Shown here: piece by piece, positions 10,850-20,781 of the stretch | Layout: every line of letters starts with the position of its first letter | Numbering within the stretch: position 1 is the stretch's first letter | Assembly (NCBI RefSeq): GCF_000006405.1 | Contig: NW_003207807.1 | Span: 193,248 to 234,198 of the forward strand | From: Perkinsus marinus ATCC 50983 | Taxonomy: Eukaryota; Perkinsozoa; Perkinsida; Perkinsidae | Reading direction: 5' to 3' | Length of the DNA: 40,951 nt | The notes under the pieces: model-generated | What the model was told of the DNA's origin: nothing | Seen by the model: the letters and a program-made list of their open reading frames with translations, nothing else | Database searches by the model: none | Program-made: the position numbers and the translations under genes

Positions 10850-10920
10850 GCGCTCGTAGTGTAACGGTATCATACAAGCTTCCCATGCTTGTGTCCCGGG
10901 TTCGACTCCCGGCGGGCGCA
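10850..10920 (+). tRNA. tRNA-Gly (CCC)
   Basis: Complete cloverleaf: acceptor GCGCTCG/CGGGCGC, D arm GTAGTGTAACGGTATCAT, anticodon loop TTCCCAT with anticodon CCC, T arm CCGGG-TTCGACT-CCCGG, and discriminator A at 10920. A TTTT terminator lies at 10927-10930. It is 23 bp upstream of, and divergent from, the RING gene start. Confidence 0.95.
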
Positions 10921-10923
10921 GAT

Positions 10924-11400
10924 CTATTTTACCTCCATGCTCACGGTTGTTGAATGAGGCCGAACAGCGTCAGCGTTCCCATTTACTCTGCGACGGGGCT
11001 TCTTAGAACCTGAGAAAATTCGACTACGTACAAGATTCTGTTCAGGATACTGCGTAACGACCCAGTCTAGAGACTCCCATCCCACCTTGGGAACGTCTTC
11101 GGACTCCCCGTAGGGCCGCAATTCCCATACGGGACACAAAGTTGGAGGTGAAGGAACTCCTGGGCGTCCGCGAAAGTCCGCGCACCATGCGTATGCGTAG
11201 CCTAGCATTCGATCGATTCAGGTTAGCGGTCATGGAATGGGTATATCAATGGATTTACCTTTGGGAGAGTTCCCCATAGACTTCGACTCCGCATCTGGAA
11301 GCTTGTAGTTGTCGCGTCACTCCTCAATACTTCTACTATCTGCGCGCCCTCTGTAACTGACCAATTACGTATCGATGCTCCATTTAGTTCCGTCAGCCCA
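10924..11400 (-). CDS. Uncharacterised spliced gene
   Basis: The minus strand shows exon-like open stretches with plausible GT-AG junctions. The 5' one encodes LNGASIRNWSVTEGAQIVEV and ends before a GTAAAT donor near 11260; later ones lead to a basic tail (FSGSKKPRRRVNGNADAVRP) that stops at 10926-10924, just inside the tRNA-Gly terminator region. The 5' end is not resolved and no family is recognised. The 11.4-11.9 kb stretch has further open frames on both strands without recognisable features. Confidence 0.35.
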
Positions 11401-11922
11401 TATGTTTACTTCGCCTACACGGGAGTCGTGTTCGGCAACGCAGCTCGCGACTGCAACACAAGACTGGCAGCCTCCTCCTCCTCTTACTGGAGACTCTGAA
11501 TTCGAGACCCCAGTCTTGATAGGTGTAGGGTGCATCTCTTCTCCTCCTACTTGAAGTTTTTGTTATTGTCCATTACAGACATTATACTTGACTATCAACA
11601 CCAGTCAATGGAAAGACAAAGAGCAAACCCTCGAGCTCTGGTCGGACCGATCTTCATGGCGCATTGGGAGGGACGGCACCAACGATGTGGAGGTCCCAGA
11701 CCCCAAGGTCTCAACGGTCCACGTAGGAGTCGTAGTAGAAGGGCTCTTCTAGGGTTACGAAGCTTCACTAGGTGCGGATAGATCATGACCCGTCAAAGGC
11801 GGGCCAAGACGACCAGATTACTATCACTGATGTTTCCCGTAACGGCACATATCTCGGCTCGAGACGGCTGATAGGCAACAAGAGCGAAGTTCTGAGGTAA
11901 AGAGGAGGGGCTCATGCTGAGG

Positions 11923-12096
11923 CAGTATTGGAATATATGTTTGGTTTCCTCAACTGATTTCGTAAGTTCCCTCACTATATTATGAAAAATCCGGCGATTT
12001 TGGGTATAAGTATACAAAAATCAAGGATAATTTCCTCAAAGTTTCCATATTCCTAGCAACACATGTAGTTGACCATGTGCATATATTCCCACACTG
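11923..12096 (+). mobile_element. Family A MITE (hAT-like), copy with perfect 8-bp TSD
   Basis: A 174-bp element from CAGTATTGGAATAT to ATATATTCCCACACTG, so the ends are inverted repeats. It is flanked on both sides by TGCTGAGG (11915-11922 and 12097-12104), an exact 8-bp target duplication, which is the hAT superfamily hallmark. The interior carries the family landmarks CTCAACTGATTT (TCAGCTGAG type), a CGAATTCGGGTA-like block, and ACACATGTAGTTGACCATGT. There is no coding capacity. It ends 12 bp before the proposed kinase ATG. Confidence 0.9.
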
Positions 12097-12108
12097 TGCT
12101 GAGGGGCC

Positions 12109-14752
12109 ATGCCTTGTGCTAATAGGCCGGGGGAAAGCTTCTCATTGGTTACTAGCCCCTTCATAAGGGGCCATCCGGAGCCTCTGCTTCGTGCGATGTG
12201 GAAGCCCCTGGGATTTGAGGACCCCTTGGAGGAGGAGCTTATGCATGATGCCGTGGTGGGCCTGACTCAGGCGATGCCCCCAGCGGCTACTCAAGGTATC
12301 TATGGACACTACATGCCGCGATTTTACGGTATTTCTATCAGTTCGGGAGGAAGTCCCTGCCCCTAGGAGAAGGAAGGATCGCGATACTGTTGGGCAGCAG
12401 GACCCTGTCATAGCTCAGCTCAGTGGAGATATAAAGTACATCATTATGGCGGCTATTCGGTCAAAGGACATGTACCTTCAGATTCCAATGGAGACCATCG
12501 ACCTCTCGAGTCACTCGAGGCCTGCGTAGTTCCATCACCATTGGGCGCAGTCCTTCTTGCAGTATCGTCTTGAGCGACGATAGAGTGTCCGGCACGTAGG
12601 CTCGAGGGCTCTGTACTGGAGGCTCGTGAGGGGCCATGGTCAGGCATGTTACTCTGGAGCACGACGGCAAGGCCTTCCACATAATTGACTCGTCGACCAA
12701 CGGGACGTTTTTGAATGACAAGAAGTTGCCTAAGAAACATGTGGGTTTAGCAGTCACTCCTTTCCGGCTGAGGAGTTTTGACGTTTTCAGATGCACCCGT
12801 TGAAATCAGGAGATCACGTGTCGTTGGCAAGTCAGGGAAAAGATACGGTGGCGCTGGGAGTTGATCCTGGGATAGTAGGATGACAGCAGAGGATTCTCCC
12901 TACTGGACTACTTTTGCTTTTTGTTCAAGGAATTCACATTCAGAGCTGTCCTGATGGAGTACAATTACACCGGTGTATTACTTGGCACGGATGACAGCTT
13001 GAAAGTGGACCGTCCTCTCGGCAAGAAGGTCATCAGTTCACCCTCGTATGAGGCGTCCGATCCTCCCAAGGACACCGCCGGACGTGCCCTGGAGGACTTG
13101 TAATATGGGGGGAGGGCGTCGGGTCTCATGAGGAGGCAGGTACTATATCAACGCTCGTCTCGGGCAAGGGAACTTCGCGACGGTTCATAGTGCGACGGAG
13201 AAAAAGGAAGGGGGGAAGCAGGTGGCCGTGAAGGAGTTGGATTTGGCTAAGCTGCTGAAGTTCCAGCAAAGCACCAAGTCTAATAGCGTCACATTTCGGT
13301 AGGCTTGGGTCATACCACTCCTTTCTGAACTCCACTTTCTGTTCCCCATCAGGTCCGAGTTCGAAGTCCTACGGGAGTTGGACCATCCAGCTATTGTCAA
13401 ATTTTATACGTACTTCGAGAACCATCGAAGCCTCTTTATTGTAACAGAATTGATGCAAGGCGGAGACCTGTTGGAAAGACTCCTCAGTCACGGCGCGTAA
13501 TACCACACCTTCGTCTCATCGTGATGAGCTATCAGGTATCGAGAGCCTGATGCTCGAGTGCTCTTCCGCGACCTCTGCAGTGGAGTTGCTTATATGCACA
13601 GCCACAACATCATCCATCGGGACCTCAAGCCTGAGAATGTATGTAGGGGATTGGCTTGGTCCCGGAGGTCTCTGGTTCGAATCCCAGCCGCTCAATTTTT
13701 ACCGTCTTGGACGTGTATAGTGCTGTTGAAGATACTACTAACGGCAGACCAGCGTCATGGGAAGATATCGGACTTGGGCCTGGCGCGGCACACAAATCCC
13801 CTTACGGGAGAGGCTGCAGGTAGAGGTGCTATTATTATATGATGATGTTGATATATAAATTATCAATATGGCGACTATTAATTGATTATAATATCGATAT
13901 AGTAGTGGATGAATATAAATAATACATAATGTTAGTAACTGCGAAGCCTTTGTTGTAGGGACGTACTGTGGGACGCCGCATTACTNNNNNNNNNNNNNNN
14001 NNNNNNNNNNNNNNNNNNNNNNNNNNNNNNNNNNNNNNNNNNNNNNNNNNNNNNNNNNNNNNNNNNNNNNNNNNNNNNNNNNNNNTTTTATATTCTCCTC
14101 AACGGTAATCATCGATTTAGCTTTCGATGAGTTCTTTCGCCGTTTCTGGTCGTGGATAAATAATTTCCACGTATGCGCGGTCCAATCTGCAACATATGGC
14201 TCGACTTAAAAGTGTCACTATGAGCGCGGCAAACGCCGCGAAATTGACGGAGGTTTTCGGAGGTGGAATGGTGCCTTGTAGAGTTGTGGGTTGGTGTGTG
14301 GTGATCTCTCTGGATGAGCCTATGTGAGGTCATCTGTCAGGTATGTGGTGCTGTCGGCAACTCCGCCTTTTTCGGTGGATGAGGATCCTGATGGTCAAGA
14401 AGGGCTGTTGGATCAGAAGATATTAAATGCAGAGTACAAGATGTCGGATGTGGGGATCGAACCCGGGTGGACAGATATAGCTTCGCGTTCGCCGAATGGG
14501 AGGACGTCTCTGAGGAAGCAAAGAACTTGATAGAGATGTTCCTCCGAGTGGACGATAGGAAGAGATGGTCGGCTCAGCGAGCACTGTGAGAGTGGAGGTC
14601 CCTGGTTCGAATCCTGGTAACGACACCGATCTCACAGGGACGACCATGAATGGTTCGTCGAGTCAACAGAGAAGGTGGGACCTTCTCCTCCTGCCGCTAA
14701 ACGTAGAAGGACCATGGATGGATCAGAAGGAGGGGAGAGCGGTAGTAGTTGA
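12109..14752 (+). CDS. Chk2-like serine/threonine kinase with FHA domain
   Basis: N-terminal exons carry a forkhead-associated phosphothreonine-binding domain (SSITIGRSPSCSIVLSDDRV, HVTLEHDGKAFHIID, SSTNGTFLNDKKL, GDHVSLASQG). A kinase domain follows: glycine loop LGQGNFATVHSATEK, VAVKELD lysine, ELMQGGDLLERLL, catalytic HRDLKPEN, SDLG in place of DFG, GTYCGTPHY in the activation/P+1 region, VELWVGVWYVVLSATPPFS, and EEAKNLIEMFLRVDDRKRWSAQRAL. A C-terminal basic patch (AAKRRR) may be a nuclear signal. The FHA-kinase order and the TYCGTP motif match the Chk2/Rad53/Dun1 DNA-damage checkpoint group. A 100-N gap (13986-14085) removes part of the C lobe. Introns are 32-80 nt apart from a long AT-rich one before the gap, and three carry tRNA B-box sequences. 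The start ATG at 12109 is tentative. Stop 14750-14752. Confidence 0.88.
13643..13720 (+). other. Intron carrying sense tRNA-like A/B boxes (kinase)
   Basis: A 78-nt GT-AG intron after HRDLKPENV. It contains TTGGCTTGGTCC (A-box-like) followed by GGTTCGAATCC (perfect B box) and then CAGCCGCTC and a T-run (ATTTTTAC). This resembles a shortened tRNA, or the head of a tRNA-derived SINE. Confidence 0.75.
13986..14085. other. Assembly gap (100 N)
   Basis: Exactly 100 unknown bases, the usual placeholder for a gap of unknown size. It falls inside the kinase gene, just after the exon encoding GTYCGTPHY. Confidence 0.99.
14443..14474 (+). other. 32-nt intron with antisense tRNA-like block (kinase)
   Basis: The intron runs from GTCGGATGTG to GGTGGACAG and contains GGGGATCGAACCC, the complement of a perfect B box. 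Removing it joins NAEYKI to YSFAFAEWEDVSEEAK, the expected kinase subdomain sequence, so the junction is well supported by frame. Confidence 0.75.
14586..14637 (+). other. Intron with sense tRNA B box (kinase)
   Basis: A 52-nt intron from GTGAGAGTGG to GATCTCACAG. It contains GGTCCCTGGTTCGAATCCTG, a perfect T-arm/B-box sequence very similar to the one in the 13643-13720 intron. Splicing joins SAQRAL to DDHEWFVEST. Confidence 0.75.
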
Positions 14753-14948
14753 TGAGAAGTGGAGGAGGAGTGGTATCATTATATTGCAGTCTCAAATCCT
14801 GGCAGCCAGTCTGATGCCCATGATATGTTATCGCAGGTTGCCACGAATGAATAAAAATGCTTCTCACTGAATTTCAGCAGTAGCATTTCATCTTGCGTTC
14901 TTCTGGCCATCACTGTTGAGGTTATCAGTTTTGTTACAGTGCCTGCGT

Positions 14949-15019
14949 ATGGAGCCTCCATCAGCTGCCGTGCAGTGCTATTCAGCTCCCGTCGAAGTCC
15001 GGGGCTACGAGAACAAATG

Positions 15020-15059
<40 letters not shown>

Positions 15060-17032
15060 CATCGTCATCGTGAGCATCTAGTGTTCAGGTATATGGCCCT
15101 ACTCGCAGGTATTGATCTTGAAGCTAAAGAGGTAAGCGTGTTGTTCGATAGTGGTGTTGGCACGGGTGGTTGTTATACGCAGGCACGAATATCATTTGAG
15201 AATAACGTTTGGCAGCCGAGGATTGTACCTATTGACACAGTGAGTGTATCTCTGGGGAGGTCGTCAAGTGATGATCATTTCTCTCGTAGGTTCGATTTGT
15301 TCCTAAAAAGGTTGTTTCTGGTCACAGCTTTCAGCCAGGCGTTGGTGACACGGTTGAAGTAATGGTGACACTGCTTGGTGGGATGTATAGCTGTTCATTT
15401 AGGTGTTGTCACTTGGGAGTGATTTCACTCCGCCATCGTGGTGTCTGGGAACTGTGAGCGGAGTGAAAGATGGTCTGTATTACATCCAGCAGGAGCCTGG
15501 CGGTGGTGACGACGAGGAGGAGGAGAGAAACACCTTAAAATTGGAAAGGCAACAAACGATTGTCGAACTGAATCATCTACGTGCGCCGAGTAAGCCTCGG
15601 GAGAGCCCTGAGCAGCTGTGGGATGATTCAACCAAATGTAATGGTGCGGGGATCGAACCTGGGTGGATGGGTAGTCAAAGGCTGTTGGTTACAGGTTCCC
15701 CCGTCTTGACTAATTTAAAGAGCGAGATCTTCGAAGTGCCCCAGTCGTTGAGTGATTGGTTGGTATCCGATGATGGTCGGGCTTGCATGAGGTACATAGC
15801 CGTCCGAGTCCGTCTAGCATCAGTAAGGGAAGCCATCAGTTTTATTCATTCATGAATATTTTTAGATATCGGTCCAGACTACCCACTGCGACCACCCTAG
15901 AGTTTATTTAATCGGCATCGCTCACCTTACCGCACGGGCTCGTATGCTTCTGACGATCCATGTGAAGCACCAGGTGGAAATTCAGTCCTTCCATGATCAC
16001 AGACGTCTGAGCGCCACCCGGCAAAGACGACAACAAGCAGCAGCAAAAGCCTCTGTAGGAGCAGTTTGAGGCTTTCAGTGAATTAGAAGGTTAATCTTGT
16101 CTCAGGCAGGAGGACGGAAGCAAAGTGGCAATGATAATGCCAAGGAGAGCTGCTCGAGCGGTTCCAAAAATCTAGCTGTGCAACGCTCCGCTCCGTCTTT
16201 GTCTACTGTGAGGACGACAACACACGAGAAGTTGACTGAGGAAAAATCGCGGAATTTCGTCATTAAATTCTGTACGACGCGAAGACTGCTGGGGCTGACG
16301 ATAGGTAAAGGAGGCGCAAATGTGAGGAGTGTTGAGGATGAGTTTGGGGTCAAGGTGACGAGTGCCGGGATCGAACTTGCGACCCTTGAAGAAGCCGAGT
16401 TAGGTCCGAATATTGGAGGCATCTCGAGAGTCACCAACAGGATCATTGGTGATTATTGAGGGACCATTTGAGTCAGCATCAGCGCTGGCTCGTAAGCGCC
16501 TTGAGTTTTTCATAGTCAAGTAATAAGAATGAGCAAAATCGCCCACAGTGACAGTTGCCTTTCTGGCAGATACCCCATAGAGCAAGAGAGTGTTCAGTGG
16601 GTGGTCGGGCCGAAATACAGCAACCTGTCGGCCTTAGCTGAGCGCACGTCCCTTCACTATGCTCGCTACTCCGACACTGACGATATGGGGGAGTCTAGAC
16701 CGTGTATTGAGATGTGTGGTAGAGCTGAGGAGATCGATGAGGCCAAGACTATGATCGAAAGCCATCTACTTTATCGTGGGGTATTCCATGATGCCCAAGT
16801 GGGGAAGGAAATGGTGATGGAATCGAATCAGCAGAGTGAGATGGAGAATTCGGAGCGACGTAGTAATAGTGACTATAGGGGACTTGTTGTAGGTATTGTT
16901 TTTACAGGTGGTAGCAGTAAGTACTTCGATGAGGGATTTGGCAGTAGGGAATCGATTTCGAGCGAAACTCTAGCGGCCTCAACGATAGATTCGATGGACC
17001 GGTCGTCCATATGCGGCGCTCTGGGTCCTTGA
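14949..17032 (+). CDS. FMRP/FXR-family RNA-binding protein (Agenet-Tudor plus KH domains)
   Basis: Exons (14949-15019, 15089-15131, 15183-15239, 15290 onward and others) together encode the FMRP layout. The N-terminal tandem Agenet/Tudor region has VEVRGYENKWYMALLAGIDL, ARISFENNVWQPR, VRFVPKKVVSGHSF, GDTVEVMVLSLGSDFTPP, SWCLGTVSGVKDGLYY and a later ELNHLRAPSK. It continues with SEIFEVPQSLSDWL and HPRVYLIGIAHLTARARMLL (linker matching FMRP). Then come KH1 (RRLLGLTIGKGGANVRSVED, GxxG loop GKGG, then SLVIIEGPFESASALARKRL) and a second KH-like region (ESVQWVVGPKYSNLSALAER...RPCIEMCGRAEEIDEAKTMI). FMRP relatives bind mRNA and regulate translation. The C-terminus lacks an obvious RGG box. Stop 17030-17032. 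Introns with tRNA-like blocks at 15638/15644-15694 and 16362-16440. Confidence 0.87.
15020..15087 (+). other. FMRP-like intron 1 beginning in a (GTA)n microsatellite
   Basis: The 5' splice site after AAATG is the first GTA of about 13 GTA/TAG repeats (15020-15059). The intron ends at GTGTTCAG (15087/15088), and the join gives ENKW-YMALL. Several GT positions in the repeat could compete as donors. Confidence 0.7.
15644..15694 (+). other. Intron starting with an antisense tRNA-like block (FMRP-like gene)
   Basis: Begins GTGCGGGGATCGAACCTGGG, the complement of a B box plus acceptor end, and ends GGTTACAG. The donor could alternatively be the GTAATG at 15638; both keep frame. Without removal the frame stays open, but the inserted residues (AGIEPGWMGSQR) do not fit the FMRP alignment. 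Confidence 0.65.
16362..16440 (+). other. Intron starting with an antisense tRNA-like block (FMRP-like gene)
   Basis: A 79-nt intron beginning GTGCCGGGATCGAACTTGCG and ending CACCAACAG. It interrupts KH1, and removal gives FGVKVTRSLVIIEGPFES, which matches the beta strands of the KH fold. The B-box complement has one mismatch. Confidence 0.72.
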
Positions 17033-17225
17033 TAGTGACGTTTGAGCGCTCTGGCCTTCTACGTTACGTCGTATTTCGTATGTTGTAATCCCCTGTACTG
17101 GTTCGTTGTTCTCCCGCTATAATCCCAGCGTCATCTCGAGCAAGATTTCATCGTCGTAGATCATTATTATATCATTTCTTTTTTGTTATCAAGATGCTCC
17201 TGAGTCCAGTCACCGTAGATGTCTT
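17033..17225. other. FMRP-like gene 3' flank
   Basis: No feature seen beyond likely 3' UTR sequence; T-rich near 17165-17185. Confidence 0.4.
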
Positions 17226-17423
17226 ATGAGTAGAAAGTCGCTGAGTATTCAGACGGCAACATCGTCCAATCCCATTCCTCACAGTAAATCCGACATGGGG
17301 ATGTTTATTCCCGTGCATAATCGCCTAGGCAACGCTAGGAGTGGGCTTGGGGTTGCAGCATTGGTGCTATTAGTCTGTGTTCCATTGTATATAGGTGGCC
17401 ATCGGCACACTTTTCTTACATGA
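17226..17423 (+). CDS. Possible 65-aa membrane micro-protein
   Basis: ATG-initiated frame with a hydrophobic segment (GLGVAALVLLVCVPLYIGG) near the C-terminus, compatible with one membrane helix. No family is recognised. It could be the terminal exon of a larger gene or a chance ORF. Confidence 0.3.
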   Translation: MSRKSLSIQTATSSNPIPHSKSDMGMFIPVHNRLGNARSGLGVAALVLLVCVPLYIGGHRHTFLT

Positions 17424-18103
17424 ATCACCACGTTGGAATCCCTACTGTGTCTACTTCGGATAGCAGTAGGCTTTTTCAACACCGTCATTTAGTCGGCGGC
17501 CGACCAGTAGGCAGCATCTGCGCAGAGTTGCACTAGCTTTGTCCTTAACTTCGGAACTCTTATTATCGATCCAAGGTAGAGGATCGTATTCATAATGGGT
17601 GTTGTGTTGGTCAATCTCCGGGACTCGCCATCGTCACTTAGTCGACGATCCGTTCGAATATATTTTCTCAGCGAAGATATCATCATTTCTTTTCAATAGG
17701 CCTGTGGGAAGGTGTGACGCAGCGTAGTCCTTGCGACATGCTTCCACATATCACGCCTGAGATGGAAACAGCTCGCATCATCAGGCCGTTGCGTTAATCT
17801 CAGTCACTCGATCACAGTGGTTGTGGACATCCAGTGACGGGAAAGCAAAGGCGCCGCCAGAGACCCAGGAGGTAGAGTCAGTTAGAATAAAACAAACACG
17901 CGAAGATGTTAATACACGTCGTGCGGCAATCCGCGTGAGAAGTCGACAGAAGTTTCCTTAATTATGTGTAAAAACTGTCAGCAGGCTGTAGAGCCTTCAT
18001 TCTTAAAAATATGATGATCTTCCTCATATCGTGGGACTACTGGTTTGCTCGAGGGTAAATCGGTCAACGGAAACGTTAATATAATGACACATGCTGGTTT
18101 GTA
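17424..18103. other. Intergenic, no gene recognised
   Basis: Short open frames only, none with convincing coding features. Transcription from the gene at 18104-18398 ends into this region. Confidence 0.4.
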
Positions 18104-18398
18104 TCAATCATCATCCTTCAGCATCTCTTCGACTTGTTCCCATCTAGTAAGCACAACAGGCTGAGCACGGCCCTTCAAGCTCTCCTCGAAACACTTATTG
18201 TATTCCTGAAACCACATGCCTAGGGAAGAGTCGGCTAAATAAGCCCACCTCAAGTTCCTTCTCACAGCGCTGTACAGCCGTACGCGCCTTCTCGACGTTC
18301 CCTTCTGGCTGGCAAGCCTCTCGAAAACAGTCGAAGAACTTTGTAGAAACCTCGGTGCACCCGGGGCGCACGATGGGGAAGTGGGCAGGCAGGGACAT
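18104..18398 (-). CDS. Twin CX9C (CHCH-domain) protein, 83 aa
   Basis: Exon 1 (18398-18249, 50 codons from ATG) and exon 2 (18205-18104) are separated by a 43-nt intron (18248-18206). The protein has C14-X9-C24 (CTEVSTKFFDC) and C45-X9-C55 (CEKELEEYNKC), the twin CX9C signature of CHCH proteins imported into the mitochondrial intermembrane space by Mia40/Erv1 (family knowledge). The second motif is only completed by splicing, which supports the intron. An extra Cys follows at 29. The precise member (COX assembly, complex I or other) cannot be told. Stop 18106-18104. Confidence 0.85.
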
Positions 18399-18499
18399 GT
18401 AGACTAGAAAGTGACAGAAGACCCCGGGGATGCTTCGAATTCGTGGGGCCCACGAATGCTCCTATGAGGGGTATAACGCAACTCGAAACCGATGGAAAG

Positions 18500-19672
18500 T
18501 CACGTTTTGTGAACCTCGATGTAATCACCGATTTTCACGGGTACTCTCTTCAATGGACCATCTAAATGTTTACCGAGTTTGGGTCGCAACAGAACGACTC
18601 TTCCGTCAGCACCAGTGCCTGAAGGGAGCACAGTTGCGAGCGGAGCTGCTGATTTTCGCTTACCGGGAGCTCGAAGGCTCTTTTTTCGGCCCATTTTAAC
18701 TGCGTCTTCCCGGTGCGCAAAAGATACGAAGCCGAATGGACGAGTTTTCTCATCTTTCTTAAAGGGCGGCCGAAACTTGGCCGGGATTCTCGCATGATTG
18801 ACGACGCCGAACTCGGACGCTAGCTGTTTCAGCAGCTCCTCATCAACTTCCTCTGCCACCTCCCAATCATAGCCAACGAACACATCAGTGCAACTGAAAG
18901 AATCGGATCACGGGACTCACGCCGTGGGAAAAATACCCCTGCAGGTTGGAGAACTGCTTGTTGCGCACATTCACACTAGCGAACTCTACTATGCAGTGCC
19001 CTCGCCACTCCAGCTCGCTCTGAGACAAGTAAACGTTGAGACGATCTTCGCTAGGCTACGATGATCCCACTCGTGGTTCGGACTGCACGAGCTCCCAAGT
19101 GACGGCGTGTATGGCGGAAGCATCCGGAAAGAGGGCTGATATCTCAGCGTCCCGCCAATCAGAAGGGATGTGCTCTACCTGCACATAAAGAGGCTGCTAG
19201 TCACGATGTAGTAGACAGCTCACGGATATCTCCTTAGGCCTCAAAGGGGGGCCAATCTTCAGTGCATGCGTCAACTCCAAGGCGTCCGACTCGCCACCAT
19301 CTGGTCCAGTTTTCGCCAGCTCCGTTGAGACAGCACCCCTTACAAGCTTGATCACGTCCAGTGACTCGGCCAACAAGGGGTCGGTGAGGGTGGGCTCTGA
19401 TGAATCGTCTAAATATGCGGAAGAGATGAGACTCACCTCTCCTCGAACCAAGGCTTCCGTCGGCCTCCCCTAATACAGCTGCATGGAGCTGCCGGTGTGT
19501 AAGAGGCAGCTTCACATACACGTCGTCCTTATTCACTCGCGAAGAGTCCATCTCGAACAGGTGGGTCATCTGGCAAGGAAAAGGACGCAGGTTCGATCCC
19601 CACAGGCGAACATTCTCCACCTACTGGCAACCAGCACTCGTGGCGGATCTCTAGTGCCTTCGCTGGCAGCAT
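18500..19672 (-). CDS. RRM-domain RNA-binding protein, possibly La-related
   Basis: ATG at 19672 (MLPAKALEIRHECWL). A 34-nt intron (19603-19570) leads in phase to MTHLFEMDSSRVNKDD and VYVKLPLTHRQLH. A 28-nt intron (GTGAGT...TTTAG, about 19453-19426) joins to DDSSEPTLTDPLLAESLDVI. Then LRPKEIS joins VEHIPSDWRDAEISALFPDA (RRM-like strand-helix). A further exon has LEWRGHCIVEFASVNVRN and the last has VFVGYDWEVAEEV...TRPFGFVSFAHREDAVKMG with an RNP1-like FGFVSF. It ends KIGDYIEVHKT, stop 18502-18500. At least two RRM-like domains are seen; a La/LARP relationship is suggested by the layout only. Role: RNA binding. The start is 38 bp from the stop of the next gene, so spacing is very tight. Confidence 0.68.
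19570..19603 (-). other. 34-nt intron made almost entirely of an antisense tRNA-like block
   Basis: On the gene strand it begins GTGGGGATCGAACCTGCGTC and ends TTCCTTGCCAG. The complement has a perfect B box (GGTTCGATCCCC). Phase 0 on both sides: GGECSP joins MTHLFEMD. Confidence 0.72.
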
Positions 19673-19709
19673 AGACTGAACACAAACACTCTCCCATCAA
19701 GGCGTCACC

Positions 19710-20781
19710 TCAACCGTCCCATACCATGCAGAGGACAACGGTTCCGCTGTGCATGAGGTCCATCACTTTCTGACGGGCAACGCTGGGAGGCGCCGCCGAT
19801 TCGGTGAGAGACTCCAACCCTGAAGCATCGACTGCGGTCTTCCAGATCAGCTCGCAAGCCTCTTACCGGTCGAGTGTGGTCTCATATCTGCTATGTGCCC
19901 AACAGGCTTCACCTGGACATCCAGCAAAACCTCGTTGTCCTGAGATGACGGCAAGATATTTCGTCCGCGGAAATATACTTACCTCACTGTAGTCCCTCAC
20001 GACCACTCGGCACAGTTCCCGGCCCAAGGTCCTGCCATCGGTCGGATCGAGAGTGGAACACATGCCAACGCTGATGGCGATCACATCCCGACGACGGTGT
20101 GGTGCTTCGACTGAGGAGCCCGTTGAATCTTCCTTCACTGGCGAGTCACGTGCCAGGACTGAACGACCATACTCCAACAGGAAGAAAGATAGAGTCAAAC
20201 TCACCTCTCGTTGAAGCCCACCCTTTGATATCAGCATCCGGATCGATCACGGGTTCAAGTCCTCGAGAGTTACCGCTGAGTCGAGCTCGGATAAGCAGAC
20301 GTGTATGAAGGCACGTCAGGACCTGAGCCTCGGTGTTCGTCAGCCTCTTATTTATACGACCACAATACTTCTTTCGGCACTTCGTGGGATGGACGACTGC
20401 CCCACTCGTTGAGCCTTGGTCGCTTTGGCAAGGGCACGGCTAGGAGGGGAGGCACTACTCGATGACCCGAGGGCTCCGTGATGGGCTTGCTAGAGAGAGC
20501 CCTGAAAGGAATCATCATATGGATCGCCGCAGATCGCCGACGCACCTTTTCTCTTTCTGCTTCTCTGACCTCGTATCCGCCCACAAGGACGACAAGACAT
20601 CTCCCCCGCCTCCTTCTCTTCTTAAGAGGTCGGCAACATCATCAATTCGACCAGTAAGGAGGACACGCTCGAGCCGTGTGATCTCGTCAACTGTCTCTGC
20701 TGCTTCTATGGCGGCCTTGAGACGTTTGACGTCCTCAGAGGTCAGCTTGCTGGAGATCGGAGCACCGCCCGGAGCCGACAT
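19710..20781 (-). CDS. Uncharacterised spliced gene(s) with U2A'-like charged helix
   Basis: ATG at 20781 (MSAPGGAPISSKLTSEDVKR) opens a charged helical region, LKAAIEAAETVDEITRLERV, reminiscent of the C-terminal helix of U2 snRNP A' (weak similarity). Downstream open stretches include PLPKRPRLNEWGSRPSHEVP, an intron with a tRNA-like block (20273-20223), RRRDVIAISVGMCSTLDPTD, RELCRVVVRDYSE joined by a GTAAGT intron to DNEVLLDVQVKPVGH, and a last exon SVARQKVMDLMHSGTVVLCM ending at 19712-19710. A stop near 20350 in one frame leaves open whether this is one gene or two. Function not recognised. Confidence 0.45.
20223..20273 (-). other. Probable intron with antisense tRNA-like block
   Basis: A 51-nt GT-AG segment starting GTAACTCTCGAGGACTTGAA. 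GAGGACTTGAACCCGTGATC is the complement of a T arm (GGGTTCAAGTCCTC). The flanking exons are not independently confirmed. Confidence 0.5.

Noticed and set aside
14324-14530. ORFs sharing the residues GIEPGW here and at 15403-15855
   Set aside because: The shared peptide is translation of the antisense B box (GGGATCGAACCNGG) in two introns; removing the introns gives good kinase and FMRP sequence.
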